Source: Sulfitobacter indolifex (lineage in GTDB: Bacteria > Pseudomonadota > Alphaproteobacteria > Rhodobacterales > Rhodobacteraceae). From it: a stretch of 64,000 nucleotides of DNA. The notes beneath the pieces are model-generated. The model was not told where the DNA came from. It worked only from the letters and a program-made list of their open reading frames with translations, and searched no databases. The stretch lies in assembly GCF_022788655.1 (NCBI RefSeq), contig NZ_CP084951.1:558001-622000 (forward strand), written 5' to 3'. A program made the translations under genes and the position numbers. This document shows, piece after piece, positions 54,026 to 62,962 of this stretch (positions are counted from its first letter, which is position 1; the number at the start of each line of letters is the position of its first letter).

Positions 54026-55444
54026 ATGCTCGACGGTTACACCGCCGAAATCCTAGCGCGGGTGCAATTCGCATTCACGATTTCGTTTCACATTATCTTC
54101 CCGGCTTTTTCCATTGGGTTGGCCAGTTTTCTGGCAGTGCTGAACGCGCTGTGGCTGTGGAAGCGGGATGAGACCTATCTGAACCTTTTCAACTACTGGA
54201 AGAAGATCTTCGCCGTGGCCTTTGGCATGGGGGTCGTCTCGGGCATTGTCATGTCCTACCAGATCGGCACCAACTGGTCGGTCTTTTCCGACAAAGCCGG
54301 GCCAGTTGTTGGGCCGCTCATGGCCTATGAGGTGCTCTCGGCCTTCTTCCTTGAGGCAGGGTTTCTGGGCATCATGCTCTTTGGTCGTAAACGGGTGGGG
54401 GACGGGCTGCATATGTTCGCCACGGCGCTGGTGGCGCTGGGCACGCTGGCCTCGGCCACATGGATCTTGTCGGTAAATTCGTGGATGCAGACGCCTGCGG
54501 GCTTTGGGATAAATGATCTTGGCCAGTTTGTACCCGAAGATTGGTGGGCGATCGTCTTTAACCCTTCTTTTCCTTACCGCTTGGTGCATATGGTGCTGGC
54601 CGCCTATCTGACCACGGCGTTGGTCGTCGGCGCGGTCGGCGGAATGCACCTGCTGCGCGATCAGACAAACGCCGCTGCGCGCAAGATGTTCTCAATGGCG
54701 ATGTGGATGTTGGTGCTGGTGACGCCGCTGCAAATCTTTGCGGGCGACATGCATGGCCTTAACACGCTTGAGCATCAGCCTGCCAAGGTGATGGCGATGG
54801 AGGGGCATTACGACAGTCACCCCGACGGCGCGCCGCTGATCCTGTTCGGCATTCCGAACGCCGAAGAGAAGCGCATCGACTATGCCATTGAAATTCCCAA
54901 ACTGTCGTCGCTGATCCTTAAGCATGACCTGAACGCGCCCTTGGACGGATTGGACACAATTCCGGACGAAGATGAACCGCCGGTGGCCATCGTCTTCTGG
55001 TCCTTCCGCATCATGATCGCCCTTGGATTCGCCATGCTGGGGTTGGGCCTTTGGGCTGCACTCGCGCGGCTGCGCGGGCGGCTTTACGACGCGCCGCTGT
55101 TGCACCGTCTGGCGCTGCTGATGGGGCCGACCGGTTTTGTCGCCGTGCTGGCAGGCTGGATCACGACCGAGGTGGGGCGGCAACCCTTCACCGTTTATGG
55201 GCTGCTGCGGACCTCAGACAGTCTCGCGCCGGTGGCGGCCCCCGCGGTGGCGGCTTCGCTGATTGCCTTTATCGTGGTCTATTTCTTCGTCTTCGGGGCG
55301 GGCACTTGGTACATTGTTGCGATGATGCGCAAGCCGGTCTTGGATCATGTGTTGGAAGACGAACGCGACGAGATGCAGGGCGACGGGCCAACCCTTGCGG
55401 TGGGCGAAGAGGTGGCCGTCAAAGACAAACCGGAGAAGAATTGA
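54026..55444 (+). CDS. cydA: Cytochrome bd-type quinol oxidase subunit I (CydA/CioA)
   Basis: A 472-residue integral protein with about nine transmembrane segments. Heme-ligand region His22 (TISFHIIFPAFSIG), a second His in PYRLVHMVLAAY, and EVGRQPFTVYG are the family hallmarks. The Q-loop is short, as in the cyanide-insensitive (CIO) subgroup, and the usual GRQPW is GRQPF. The enzyme oxidises ubiquinol and reduces O2 to water with high affinity. GAGGG is six bases before the ATG. A palindrome lies just upstream. Confidence 0.95.
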   Translation: MLDGYTAEILARVQFAFTISFHIIFPAFSIGLASFLAVLNALWLWKRDETYLNLFNYWKKIFAVAFGMGVVSGIVMSYQIGTNWSVFSDKAGPVVGPLMAYEVLSAFFLEAGFLGIMLFGRKRVGDGLHMFATALVALGTLASATWILSVNSWMQTPAGFGINDLGQFVPEDWWAIVFNPSFPYRLVHMVLAAYLTTALVVGAVGGMHLLRDQTNAAARKMFSMAMWMLVLVTPLQIFAGDMHGLNTLEHQPAKVMAMEGHYDSHPDGAPLILFGIPNAEEKRIDYAIEIPKLSSLILKHDLNAPLDGLDTIPDEDEPPVAIVFWSFRIMIALGFAMLGLGLWAALARLRGRLYDAPLLHRLALLMGPTGFVAVLAGWITTEVGRQPFTVYGLLRTSDSLAPVAAPAVAASLIAFIVVYFFVFGAGTWYIVAMMRKPVLDHVLEDERDEMQGDGPTLAVGEEVAVKDKPEKN

Positions 55445-55445
55445 G

Positions 55446-56453
55446 ATGTTGGGATTTGAGCTTTCATTCATCTGGGCCGGAATCATCGCCGGGGCCGTGT
55501 TGATCTATGTCATCCTCGACGGCTTTGATCTGGGCGTTGGGCTGCTTTTCCCGATGACCAAGGACGAGGGCGAGCGCAATGTGATGATGAACTCGGTCGC
55601 GCCCATATGGGACGGCAACGAGACATGGCTTGTGCTGGGCGGTGGCGGGTTGTTTGCCGTCTTTCCGCTGGCTTATGCGGTGGTGATGCCCGCGCTGTAC
55701 ATGCCGATTATCCTGATGCTGCTGGGGCTGATCTTTCGCGGGGTCGCGTTCGAATACCGCTGGCGCACGAAACGTTGGAAGCCCCTGTGGGACATGGCGT
55801 TTTTCGGCGGCTCGCTGGTGGCGTCTTTCTGTCAGGGCATCGCCCTTGGCGCCCTGGTACAGGGCATCGAGATCGAAGGTCGCGCTTATGCGGGCGGCTG
55901 GTGGGATTGGCTCACGCCCTTCTCGATCCTGACTGGGGTGGCGGTGACGGCTGGCTATGCCTTGCTGGGGGCCACTTGGTTGAACATGAAGCTTGAGGGC
56001 CGCATTCAGCGCCACATGCGCAGCCTTGCTTGGCCGCTGGCGGTGGCGACCTTGATCTTCATGGGGTTGGTCAGCCTTTGGACCCCGTTCAAGGATGGGG
56101 TTTATTTCGAGCGCTGGTTCGCTTGGCCCACCGCGCTGTTCAGCGGCGTTGTGCCCCTGCTGGTGGCGCTGGCGGCCTTTGGTATGCTGCGCGGCTTGCA
56201 ACGCAAGGCCGACATCCAACCTTTCCTCTGCGCACAGGCGCTTTTCGTCTTGGGGTTCATCGGCATCGGGATCAGCTTTTATCCGCATATCGTGCCCCCG
56301 AGCCTGACCATCGCCGAGGCCGCAGCCCCTGACGAAAGCTTGATGTTTGCGCTTGTCGGTACGTTGGTATTGCTGCCCTTGATCCTCAGCTACACGGCCT
56401 ATGCCTATTGGGTGTTCCGCGGCAAGATTGACCCAGAAGAAGGCTATCACTGA
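55446..56453 (+). CDS. cydB: Cytochrome bd-type quinol oxidase subunit II (CydB/CioB)
   Basis: A 335-residue integral protein with eight to nine helices. The N-terminus (FIWAGIIAGAVLIYVILDGFDLGVG, split as FIWAGIIA and LDGFDLGVGLLFP), GNETWLVLGGG and FRGVAFEYRW are CydB signatures. It starts one base after cydA and is followed by the DUF2474-like mini-gene with a one-base overlap. An open frame beginning at 55347 in cydA is not used. Confidence 0.95.
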   Translation: MLGFELSFIWAGIIAGAVLIYVILDGFDLGVGLLFPMTKDEGERNVMMNSVAPIWDGNETWLVLGGGGLFAVFPLAYAVVMPALYMPIILMLLGLIFRGVAFEYRWRTKRWKPLWDMAFFGGSLVASFCQGIALGALVQGIEIEGRAYAGGWWDWLTPFSILTGVAVTAGYALLGATWLNMKLEGRIQRHMRSLAWPLAVATLIFMGLVSLWTPFKDGVYFERWFAWPTALFSGVVPLLVALAAFGMLRGLQRKADIQPFLCAQALFVLGFIGIGISFYPHIVPPSLTIAEAAAPDESLMFALVGTLVLLPLILSYTAYAYWVFRGKIDPEEGYH

Positions 56454-56563
56454 TGGGGAAATGGCTAAAACGCAGCGGCTGGTTCGTGGCGCTTTGGCTG
56501 GCCAGCGTGGCGTTGCTGACGGTGGTGGCCTATGGCATCCGACTGGTGATCATGCCCGGCTGA
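56453..56563 (+). CDS. DUF2474-like small subunit of the bd-type oxidase
   Basis: A 36-residue protein: MGKWLKRSGWFVALWLA, one helix, then AYGIRLVIMPG. The ATG shares its first base with the cydB stop (TGATG), and a Trp/Lys-rich start followed by a single helix matches the DUF2474 family that sits behind cydAB-type operons in alphaproteobacteria. By analogy with CydX it may stabilise the oxidase; this is inferred. Confidence 0.75.
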   Translation: MGKWLKRSGWFVALWLASVALLTVVAYGIRLVIMPG

Positions 56564-56646
56564 CGCAGCGGCGCGGGCATGGGGTCTTGCCAAGTGCTGC
56601 GGCTTCTGGCCTCTTCGGGCGCAAAGCAGCACGAAAGGACAGCCCG

Positions 56647-57612
56647 ATGCGCGCCATGCAAGTCACCGCCTATGACGAACCGCTCACCCTGCGGGAACTT
56701 GAGATGCCCATGCCGGGGCAGGGCGAGGTGCTGATCCAAGTCGATACCTGCGGGCTGAACTTTGGCGATTTGCTGATCATCAAGGGCACCTATCAGGAAA
56801 AGCCGCCGCTGCCGTTCACGCTTGGGATGGAGATGGCGGGCACGATTACCGCTTTGGGCGAAGGGGTCGATCATCTGAAAGTCGGCCAGCGCGTTGCGGC
56901 CTATACCGGATTTGACGGGCTCGCCGAATATGCCGCCATCCCAGCAGCAGTCTGCGTGCCGATCCCCGAAGAGATGACCGCTGTGGATGCGGCAGCCTTT
57001 CTGATTGCCTATGGCACCAGCCATGTGGCGCTGGACTATAAGGCGCGGCTGCAGCCGGGCGAACGGCTGCTGGTGCTGGGCGCGTCGGGCGGCATTGGGT
57101 TGACGGCGGTGGAACTGGGCAAAATGATGGGCGCTGAGGTCATCGCCGTGGCGCGCGGAGCCGACAAGTTGGCGGTCTGCAAAGAGGCCGGCGCCGACCA
57201 TCTGATCAATTCCGAAACCGACGACATCCGCGCCATCGTCAAGGAATTGGGCGGCGCCGACGTGGTCTATGACCCGGTGGGCGGCGACCAGTTCAAAGCG
57301 GCTATGCGCGCCTGCAACCCCGAAGCGCGGCTTATCCCCCTGGGTTTTGCCAGTGGCGAGGTGCCGCAGATCCCGGCGAATATCCTGCTGGTCAAAAACC
57401 TGAGCGTGTTGGGCTTTTACTGGGGCGGCTATGCCAAAATTAAACCCTCGGTGCTCACCGACAGTTTCGCCAAGCTGATCGAGTGGTATGTGGCTGGAAA
57501 GCTGAAGCCCCATGTCAGCAACGTCTTGCCGCTGGAGCAGGCCAACGAAGCGCTGGCCCTGCTGCGCGACCGCAAGGCAACGGGCAAGGTGGTGGTGCAG
57601 GTCGCGGGCTAG
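56647..57612 (+). CDS. NADPH:quinone oxidoreductase-family protein (zinc-free MDR)
   Basis: A 321-residue medium-chain reductase. The catalytic part has CGLNFGDLLIIKG and PFTLGMEMAG; the Rossmann motif is LGASGGIGLTAVELGK, and VYDPVGGDQF is typical of QOR-like proteins. Zinc-binding residues are absent. AAAGGAC lies seven bases before the ATG at 56647. The gene sits 84 bases behind the cyd operon and may be cotranscribed, which fits quinone metabolism, but the reaction is not proved. Its stop overlaps the stop of the convergent EamA gene at CTAG. Confidence 0.88.
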   Translation: MRAMQVTAYDEPLTLRELEMPMPGQGEVLIQVDTCGLNFGDLLIIKGTYQEKPPLPFTLGMEMAGTITALGEGVDHLKVGQRVAAYTGFDGLAEYAAIPAAVCVPIPEEMTAVDAAAFLIAYGTSHVALDYKARLQPGERLLVLGASGGIGLTAVELGKMMGAEVIAVARGADKLAVCKEAGADHLINSETDDIRAIVKELGGADVVYDPVGGDQFKAAMRACNPEARLIPLGFASGEVPQIPANILLVKNLSVLGFYWGGYAKIKPSVLTDSFAKLIEWYVAGKLKPHVSNVLPLEQANEALALLRDRKATGKVVVQVAG

Positions 57613-58589
57613 GCCCGTCGTCCGCCCTGCAAACGGGTCACGCGCAGCGCCTTTTGGCGCTCGCGGAGGTAGACGAAAAGGCCTGAGGCAAGGATCAGCG
57701 CGATCCCGACCCAGACCTCCCAAACCGGCAGATCGCCGAAAATCACGAAGCCCCAGAAGACGGCCAGCGGCAGACCGATATATTCAAACGGGGCGACGGT
57801 GGCGGCATCGCCCAGCCGGTAGGCTTGGCTCAGGCAATAGCCGATCAGCGCCACATTCAGGCCGATGCCGAGGAAGGTGAGGTAATCATCCTGTGCAGGC
57901 CAAACCCATGCCCGCAGCAAAAACTCCAGCGATGCACTGCTGTCGCCCGCCACAAAGCGGCCATCGCCAGCAACCACGAAAAAGCCAAGCGAAACCACGA
58001 TAAACACGGCCTGAATATAGACCGACAGAACCGAAGCCTTGGTGCTTACCCCCAGTTTGCGCGTCATCAACTGGTTCAACGCATAGGTCAGCGCCGCCAA
58101 AACCGGTAGAAACAGCACCAGTCGTGACGCCTGCAAGGCGTCCCCGCCGGCCCAAGGCCGCTGCATGATGACCACGCCAACAAAGCCGACAATCACCGCG
58201 CCCATACGCAGCGGGCCGACTTTTTCGCCCAGAATAGGGATCGACAGAAGGGTAATAAACAGAGGTGCTGCAAAGAACAGCGCCGTCGCTTCGGCCAATG
58301 GCAGGACCGCCAGAGCCAGAAAGAACGACATATTTGAGATCACAATGAGCAATCCGCGCAGCAGATGCAGCCCCGGCTGGCGGGTCTTGAGCAGATGAAG
58401 CCCGCCTTCGAGTTTGACCAACACCAGCCCCAGCACGATCCCGATGGCCGAACGGGTGAAAACGATCTGATGCAGCGGATAGCCGTCCGATAGGCGTTTG
58501 ATCAGCATATCATTGACCGAGATCGCAGCCACGCCGAGAAGGATCAGCCCGATCGCAAGACCAGCGCGGTTAGGGGAAGTAGTTATCAT
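57609..58589 (-). CDS. EamA/DMT-family transporter
   Basis: A 326-residue protein with ten predicted helices in two EamA repeats (about 8-140 and 155-300). The first repeat has the HQIVFTRSAIGIVLG start and PLAEATALFFAAPLFITLLS; the second FEYIGLPLAVFWG. These proteins often export metabolites or amino acids. The C-terminal tail is basic. It converges with the QOR gene and the two stop codons share the palindrome CTAG (57609-57612). Confidence 0.87.
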   Translation of the reverse strand: MITTSPNRAGLAIGLILLGVAAISVNDMLIKRLSDGYPLHQIVFTRSAIGIVLGLVLVKLEGGLHLLKTRQPGLHLLRGLLIVISNMSFFLALAVLPLAEATALFFAAPLFITLLSIPILGEKVGPLRMGAVIVGFVGVVIMQRPWAGGDALQASRLVLFLPVLAALTYALNQLMTRKLGVSTKASVLSVYIQAVFIVVSLGFFVVAGDGRFVAGDSSASLEFLLRAWVWPAQDDYLTFLGIGLNVALIGYCLSQAYRLGDAATVAPFEYIGLPLAVFWGFVIFGDLPVWEVWVGIALILASGLFVYLRERQKALRVTRLQGGRRA

Positions 58590-58692
58590 GGCAAAGACCT
58601 ACCAGCCCGGCGGGAAAGGTCCAGCGCTTTGACATTGGTTTGCACAGAATTACCCGCTAGGCTGGCATGAAACGCCATTGGGAGAGCCAGCA

Positions 58693-59214
58693 ATGCAGAT
58701 GTCCGACACCCGCCAGATCGCCGCCACCCCAGCCGAGGTCTATGCCGCATTGCTGGACCCTGAGATGCTGCAAACCTGCGTGCCCGGCGCGCAGGATGTC
58801 ACCGGCTCGGTCGAAGAGGGCTATGATGCGACAGTGGTGCAAAAGGTCGGCCCGGTGAAGGCGACCTTTAAGGGGCATGTGAAACTCTCTGATCTGGTGC
58901 CGAACGAAGCACTGACGATCACCGGCGAGGGCAAGGGCGGCGCTGCCGGTTTCGCCAAGGGCGGCGCGGAAGTGCGGCTGGCCGAAAAGGACGGTGGCAC
59001 TGAGCTCAGCTATGACGTCGAGGCCAAGGTCGGTGGCAAGCTGGCACAGCTCGGCAGCCGGATCATCGATGGTTTTGCCAAGAAAATGGCGGATCAGTTC
59101 TTCGACAATCTGCAATCTTCGCTCGAAGGCACGCCGGAAGAGGGCGTCGAGGCCGACACCCCCGGTGAGGACGCCCCCGCCAAAAAGGGCTGGTTCGGCC
59201 GCGCCAAGACCTGA
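58693..59214 (+). CDS. CoxG-like SRPBCC-fold protein
   Basis: A 173-residue protein. The START/SRPBCC pattern TPAEVYAALLDPEMLQTCVPGAQDV at the N-terminus (split here as VYAALLDPEML and CVPGAQDV), KATFKGHVKLSDL and GGTELSYDVEAKVGG define the CO dehydrogenase subunit G family. An acidic and lysine-rich C-terminal tail follows (DAPAKKGWFGRA). No coxMLS genes are nearby, so a lipid-related or membrane-anchoring role is as likely as one in CO oxidation. GGGAG precedes the ATG at 58693. Confidence 0.83.
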   Translation: MQMSDTRQIAATPAEVYAALLDPEMLQTCVPGAQDVTGSVEEGYDATVVQKVGPVKATFKGHVKLSDLVPNEALTITGEGKGGAAGFAKGGAEVRLAEKDGGTELSYDVEAKVGGKLAQLGSRIIDGFAKKMADQFFDNLQSSLEGTPEEGVEADTPGEDAPAKKGWFGRAKT

Positions 59215-59277
59215 ACGCATCTGTTCACTCAGGCCAAAGCCAGTTAGGTTGCCCGTCTTATTAAAGCGGAGACGACC

Positions 59278-60207
59278 ATGCCGACAATCGTGGATATTCA
59301 AAACCTGCGCAAATCCTACGCGGGCGGTTTCGAGGCGCTTAAAGGGGTCAACCTACAGATCGAGAAGGGCGAAATTCTCGCGCTTTTGGGCTCCAACGGG
59401 GCGGGCAAAACGACGCTGATTTCGACCATTTGCGGCATCACCACCGCGACCAGCGGCAAGGTGACCGTGGGTGGCCATGACATCAACGATGATTTCCGCG
59501 CCGCGCGCTCGATGATCGGGCTGGTCCCGCAAGAGATCAATCTCGAACCCTTTGAGAAGGTCATCAACACCGTACGTTTCTCACGCGGGCTGTTTGGCCG
59601 CCCAGAGGATGAGGCCGCACTAGAGAAAATTTTGCGCCAACTTTCCCTTTGGGACAAGAAAGACAGCCAAATCCGCGCACTCTCGGGCGGGATGAAGCGC
59701 CGCGTGCTCATCGCGAAAGCGTTGGCCCACGACCCGCAGGTGCTTTTCCTTGACGAGCCTACCGCCGGTGTCGACGTGGAGCTGCGCAAGGACATGTGGG
59801 AGATCGTCGCCGGGCTGAAGGCCTCTGGCGTGACGATCATTCTCACCACACACTACATCGAAGAGGCAGAGGCCATTGCCGACCGCATCGGTGTGATCGC
59901 CAAGGGTGAATTGCTGCTGATCGAAGAAAAGAACGCCCTGATGGCGCGGATGGGCAAAAAGCAACTTGAGGTGCAGCTCTCTGAGCCGATCACCGAAGTG
60001 CCGTTGGCGCTGCAATCGCCCGATGTGGAATTGTCGGCAGACGGGCAGTCCTTGATCTACACTTATAACACCAACGCTGAGCGTACGGGCATCACCAAAC
60101 TGCTGTCGAAAGTCGCCGAGAGCGGTCTGGTGCTGCGCGATGTGGCGACGCGGCAAAGCAGTCTTGAAGATATTTTCGTCGACCTGCTCAAGGAGGATGC
60201 GGCATGA
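59278..60207 (+). CDS. ABC-2 exporter ATPase
   Basis: A 309-residue ATPase. Walker [10 protein letters not shown] (38-46), signature LSGGMKRRV, Walker [13 protein letters not shown] and the His of [10 protein letters not shown] are present. A C-terminal domain of about 90 residues (from GKKQLEVQL) is typical of drug or polysaccharide ABC-2 exporters. GGAG precedes the ATG. It overlaps the permease gene by four bases. Confidence 0.93.
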   Translation: MPTIVDIQNLRKSYAGGFEALKGVNLQIEKGEILALLGSNGAGKTTLISTICGITTATSGKVTVGGHDINDDFRAARSMIGLVPQEINLEPFEKVINTVRFSRGLFGRPEDEAALEKILRQLSLWDKKDSQIRALSGGMKRRVLIAKALAHDPQVLFLDEPTAGVDVELRKDMWEIVAGLKASGVTIILTTHYIEEAEAIADRIGVIAKGELLLIEEKNALMARMGKKQLEVQLSEPITEVPLALQSPDVELSADGQSLIYTYNTNAERTGITKLLSKVAESGLVLRDVATRQSSLEDIFVDLLKEDAA

Positions 60208-60965
60208 ACTGGACCGCGATCAAGGCCATCTACGCCTTTGAAATGGCGCGTTTCTTTCGCACCATCACGCAAAGCATCATTTCGCCGGTGCTATCAACCT
60301 CGCTCTACTTTGTGGTCTTCGGCGCGGCCATCGGCAGCCGTATCGAAGAGGTCGAGGGCGTGAGCTATGGCGCCTTCATCGTGCCGGGGCTGATCATGCT
60401 CAGCGTTATCACGCAGTCGATCTCCAACGCGTCTTTTGGCATCTATTTCCCGAAATTCATCGGCACAGTCTATGAGCTCCTCTCGGCCCCGATCAACTTT
60501 TTTGAGATCGTTATCGGCTATGTCGGGGCGGCGGCGACGAAGGCGCTATTTGTCGGCACGATCATCCTGATCACGGCGTTTTTCTTTGTCGACATCACGA
60601 TCCAGCATCCCATCGCGATGGTCGCTTTCCTGATCCTGACCTGTATCAGCTTCGCGCTCATGGGCTTTATCATCGGCATCTGGGCAGGGAATTTTGAACA
60701 GTTGCAACTGGTGCCGCTCTTGATCGTCACGCCGTTGGTCTTCCTTGGCGGGTCTTTCTACTCGATCTCGATGCTGCCACCGGTCTGGCAGGTGATCTCG
60801 CATTTCAATCCGGTGGTCTATCTGATCTCAGGCTTCCGTTGGGCGTTTTTCGGCTCCGCTGATGTACCGATCCTGACCAGCCTTGCGGCAATCGCGCTGT
60901 TCACGGCGCTCTGCCTTGGCGTGATTTGGTGGATTTTCCGCACCGGCTGGCGTCTGCGGGCCTAA
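60204..60965 (+). CDS. ABC-2 type permease
   Basis: A 253-residue inner-membrane protein with six helices; [21 protein letters not shown] ([20 protein letters not shown]) and [22 protein letters not shown] ([13 protein letters not shown]) are diagnostic. It forms the export channel with the preceding ATPase, which its start codon overlaps (ATGA). The substrate cannot be inferred. Confidence 0.92.
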   Translation: MNWTAIKAIYAFEMARFFRTITQSIISPVLSTSLYFVVFGAAIGSRIEEVEGVSYGAFIVPGLIMLSVITQSISNASFGIYFPKFIGTVYELLSAPINFFEIVIGYVGAAATKALFVGTIILITAFFFVDITIQHPIAMVAFLILTCISFALMGFIIGIWAGNFEQLQLVPLLIVTPLVFLGGSFYSISMLPPVWQVISHFNPVVYLISGFRWAFFGSADVPILTSLAAIALFTALCLGVIWWIFRTGWRLRA

Positions 60966-61025
60966 GGGCCGCGAAACTTGGGCGCCCGCCTTGTTTGCAC
61001 CGGGTGGGCGTTCTACATGGGAGGA

Positions 61026-61823
61026 ATGAGAATTCGGCTCCCCTTCCTTAAATCCCCGCCCAGCGTTTCGGTAATCCGGCTTTCCGGCATGATCGGATCG
61101 CAGGGCCGCGCGGTGTTAAATGATGCCACCATGGGCCCGGTCATCGAAAGGGCCTTTGCCAAGGGCAAGCCCGCCGCTGTCGCGCTCGAGATCAACTCTC
61201 CCGGTGGCAGCCCGGTGCAATCCTCGTTGATCGGGGCGCGTATTCGGCGGCTGTCTGAGGAAAAGAATATCCCCGTCATCGCTTTTGTCGAAGATGTCGC
61301 CGCTTCAGGCGGCTACTGGCTGGCGGCTGCGGCGGATGAGATTTACGCGGACCCAAGCTCGGTCGTGGGCTCCATCGGGGTGATCTCGGCCTCCTTTGGG
61401 GTGCATGAGTTCATCCGCGAGCATGGGGTTGAGCGGCGCGTCTATACGGCAGGGCAGAGCAAATCCATGCTCGACCCGTTCCGCCCTGAAAACCCCGAGG
61501 ATGTCGCCCGGCTGAAGGTGCTGTTGGAAGACATCCACGAAAACTTCATCGGCCATGTGAAAACCCGCCGCGCAGGCAAGCTGCCTGAGGGGCAAGACCT
61601 CTTTACCGGGGAAATTTGGCTGGCGAAACGCGCCGCCGAACTGGGGTTGATAGACGGCATTGGTCATCTGAAACCGCTGCTAAAAGAGCGCTTTGGCGAG
61701 AAGGTCAAACTGCGCCGCTATGGCGTCAAGCGCGGGCTGTTGTCACGCTTTGGCGTGCAGATGGTGCAAGACGCGGTGCAGGGCATAGAGGAACGCGCAG
61801 CCTATGCGCGGTTTGGTCTCTAG
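61026..61823 (+). CDS. S49-family peptidase (SppA/SohB-like)
   Basis: A 265-residue serine peptidase. Serine nucleophile in VAASGGYWLA (about Ser94) and a Lys in AGQSKSMLDPF (about Lys146) form the Ser/Lys dyad; PGGSPVQSS and SVVGSIGVI are typical. Such proteins cleave signal peptides or membrane proteins. A clear signal peptide is not seen, though the N-terminus MRIRLPFLKSPP is usual for this roseobacter subgroup. The start is uncertain; ATG at 61017 is an alternative. Confidence 0.87.
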   Translation: MRIRLPFLKSPPSVSVIRLSGMIGSQGRAVLNDATMGPVIERAFAKGKPAAVALEINSPGGSPVQSSLIGARIRRLSEEKNIPVIAFVEDVAASGGYWLAAAADEIYADPSSVVGSIGVISASFGVHEFIREHGVERRVYTAGQSKSMLDPFRPENPEDVARLKVLLEDIHENFIGHVKTRRAGKLPEGQDLFTGEIWLAKRAAELGLIDGIGHLKPLLKERFGEKVKLRRYGVKRGLLSRFGVQMVQDAVQGIEERAAYARFGL

Positions 61824-61826
61824 CGC

Positions 61827-61991
61827 ATGGTTTTTAAGATCGTTCTGCTCTTTCTGGTGGCCATGGGCCTTTTGGCTTGGTTTGGAAAAATGCATTGGCT
61901 GGGGGGCAAACGCCTGACCCGGACCAAATGCCGTGACTGCGGACGTTACCGTATTGGCAAGGGCGAATGCGCCTGTAAGGGAGGGCGTTGA
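61827..61991 (+). CDS. Mini-protein with one helix and a zinc-ribbon-like Cys cluster
   Basis: A 54-residue protein. An N-terminal helix (VFKIVLLFLVAMGLLAWFG) is followed by a basic linker and CRDCGRY...CACKGG, two Cys pairs as in a compact zinc ribbon. It starts four bases after the S49 peptidase stop, and its stop overlaps the next ATG (TGATG), so it is translated in a chain with the antiporter. Function unknown; the Cys pattern could bind zinc. Confidence 0.7.
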   Translation: MVFKIVLLFLVAMGLLAWFGKMHWLGGKRLTRTKCRDCGRYRIGKGECACKGGR

Positions 61992-62950
61992 TGCTGATGC
62001 CGTGGCTACTGTCGGGGCTTGGCCTCGTGATCCTGCTGTTCGCGGGGGACGCTCTGGTCAAAGGGGCGGTGAACCTGTCTCTGCGCCTTGGGGTGCCCGC
62101 GCTGATCGTCAGTCTGACGATCGTGGCTTTTGGCACCTCTGCGCCTGAATTGCTGATTTCTATCAAGGCGATCTTGGACAATTCGCCGGGGCTGGCGCTT
62201 GGGAATGTTGTCGGGTCGAACACGGCGAACATTCTGATGGTATTGGGCATTCCCGCGCTACTGGCAACGATGCACACTTCGGAATGCAGCACGCGCAAGA
62301 CCTATAACCAGATGATCGCCGCCTCGGTTCTGTTCATCGCGCTGGCCTTCCGCGGCGTGTTTGACTGGATTGCAGGGCTCATCCTGCTCGGCGGTCTGGC
62401 CTATATGCTTTTTGACGCATTTAGTGATGCCAAAGACCATCGCCACGCCGGTCGCAGCGAAGCTCTGGAAGAGGAGGAGGAGCCCGAGGGTGCCGATCCT
62501 GACATGGCGGGTTGGCAGATCGCACTGTTCCTGATCCTTGGACTAATTGGCCTGCCCTTGGGCGCGAGCCTTCTCGTGGATAACGCCACGATCATCGCGC
62601 AGGCTTATGGTGTCAGTGACACGGTGATTGGCCTGACATTGGTGGCCGTGGGCACATCTTTGCCTGAACTCGCGACCACTGTGATGGCCGCGCTGCGCCG
62701 TCAGGCGGATGTGGCGCTTGGTAACGTCATCGGCTCCAACATGTTTAACCTGCTGGCAATCATCGGCATCGCGAGCCTTGTTGGTCCGATTACTGTTGAC
62801 GAAGCCTTCTTGCGGATGGACCTTTGGGTGATGCTGGGCGCGTCGCTGTTGCTGATCCCCTTTGTCTATCTGGGCCGGGATATCACCCGCCTTTGGGGCG
62901 TGGCACTAACCGCGCTTTACGGGCTCTATATGTTTATCATCCTGATCTGA
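61991..62950 (+). CDS. Calcium/sodium antiporter (CaCA family, YrbG-like)
   Basis: A 319-residue protein with about ten helices in two homologous halves. The alpha repeats carry FGTSAPELLIS (about 44-54) and GTSLPELATT (about 220-229), and GNVVGSNTANILMVLG plus GNVIGSNMFNLLAIIG are the second motifs. These are ion-coordinating regions. An acidic loop (EEEEEPEGADPD) lies between halves. GGGAGG precedes the ATG at 61991. Confidence 0.92.
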   Translation: MLMPWLLSGLGLVILLFAGDALVKGAVNLSLRLGVPALIVSLTIVAFGTSAPELLISIKAILDNSPGLALGNVVGSNTANILMVLGIPALLATMHTSECSTRKTYNQMIAASVLFIALAFRGVFDWIAGLILLGGLAYMLFDAFSDAKDHRHAGRSEALEEEEEPEGADPDMAGWQIALFLILGLIGLPLGASLLVDNATIIAQAYGVSDTVIGLTLVAVGTSLPELATTVMAALRRQADVALGNVIGSNMFNLLAIIGIASLVGPITVDEAFLRMDLWVMLGASLLLIPFVYLGRDITRLWGVALTALYGLYMFIILI

Positions 62951-62962
62951 GGAGGGCGGCAG

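Noticed and set aside
55464..56450. Minus-strand frame opposite cydB
   Set aside because: CydB signatures and cydA coupling are decisive on the plus strand; the reverse frame is Gln/His/Arg-rich without motifs.
56530..57723. 397-residue minus-strand frame opposite the QOR gene
   Set aside because: The plus strand encodes the intact MDR fold; the reverse product is low-complexity and runs through the EamA gene end.
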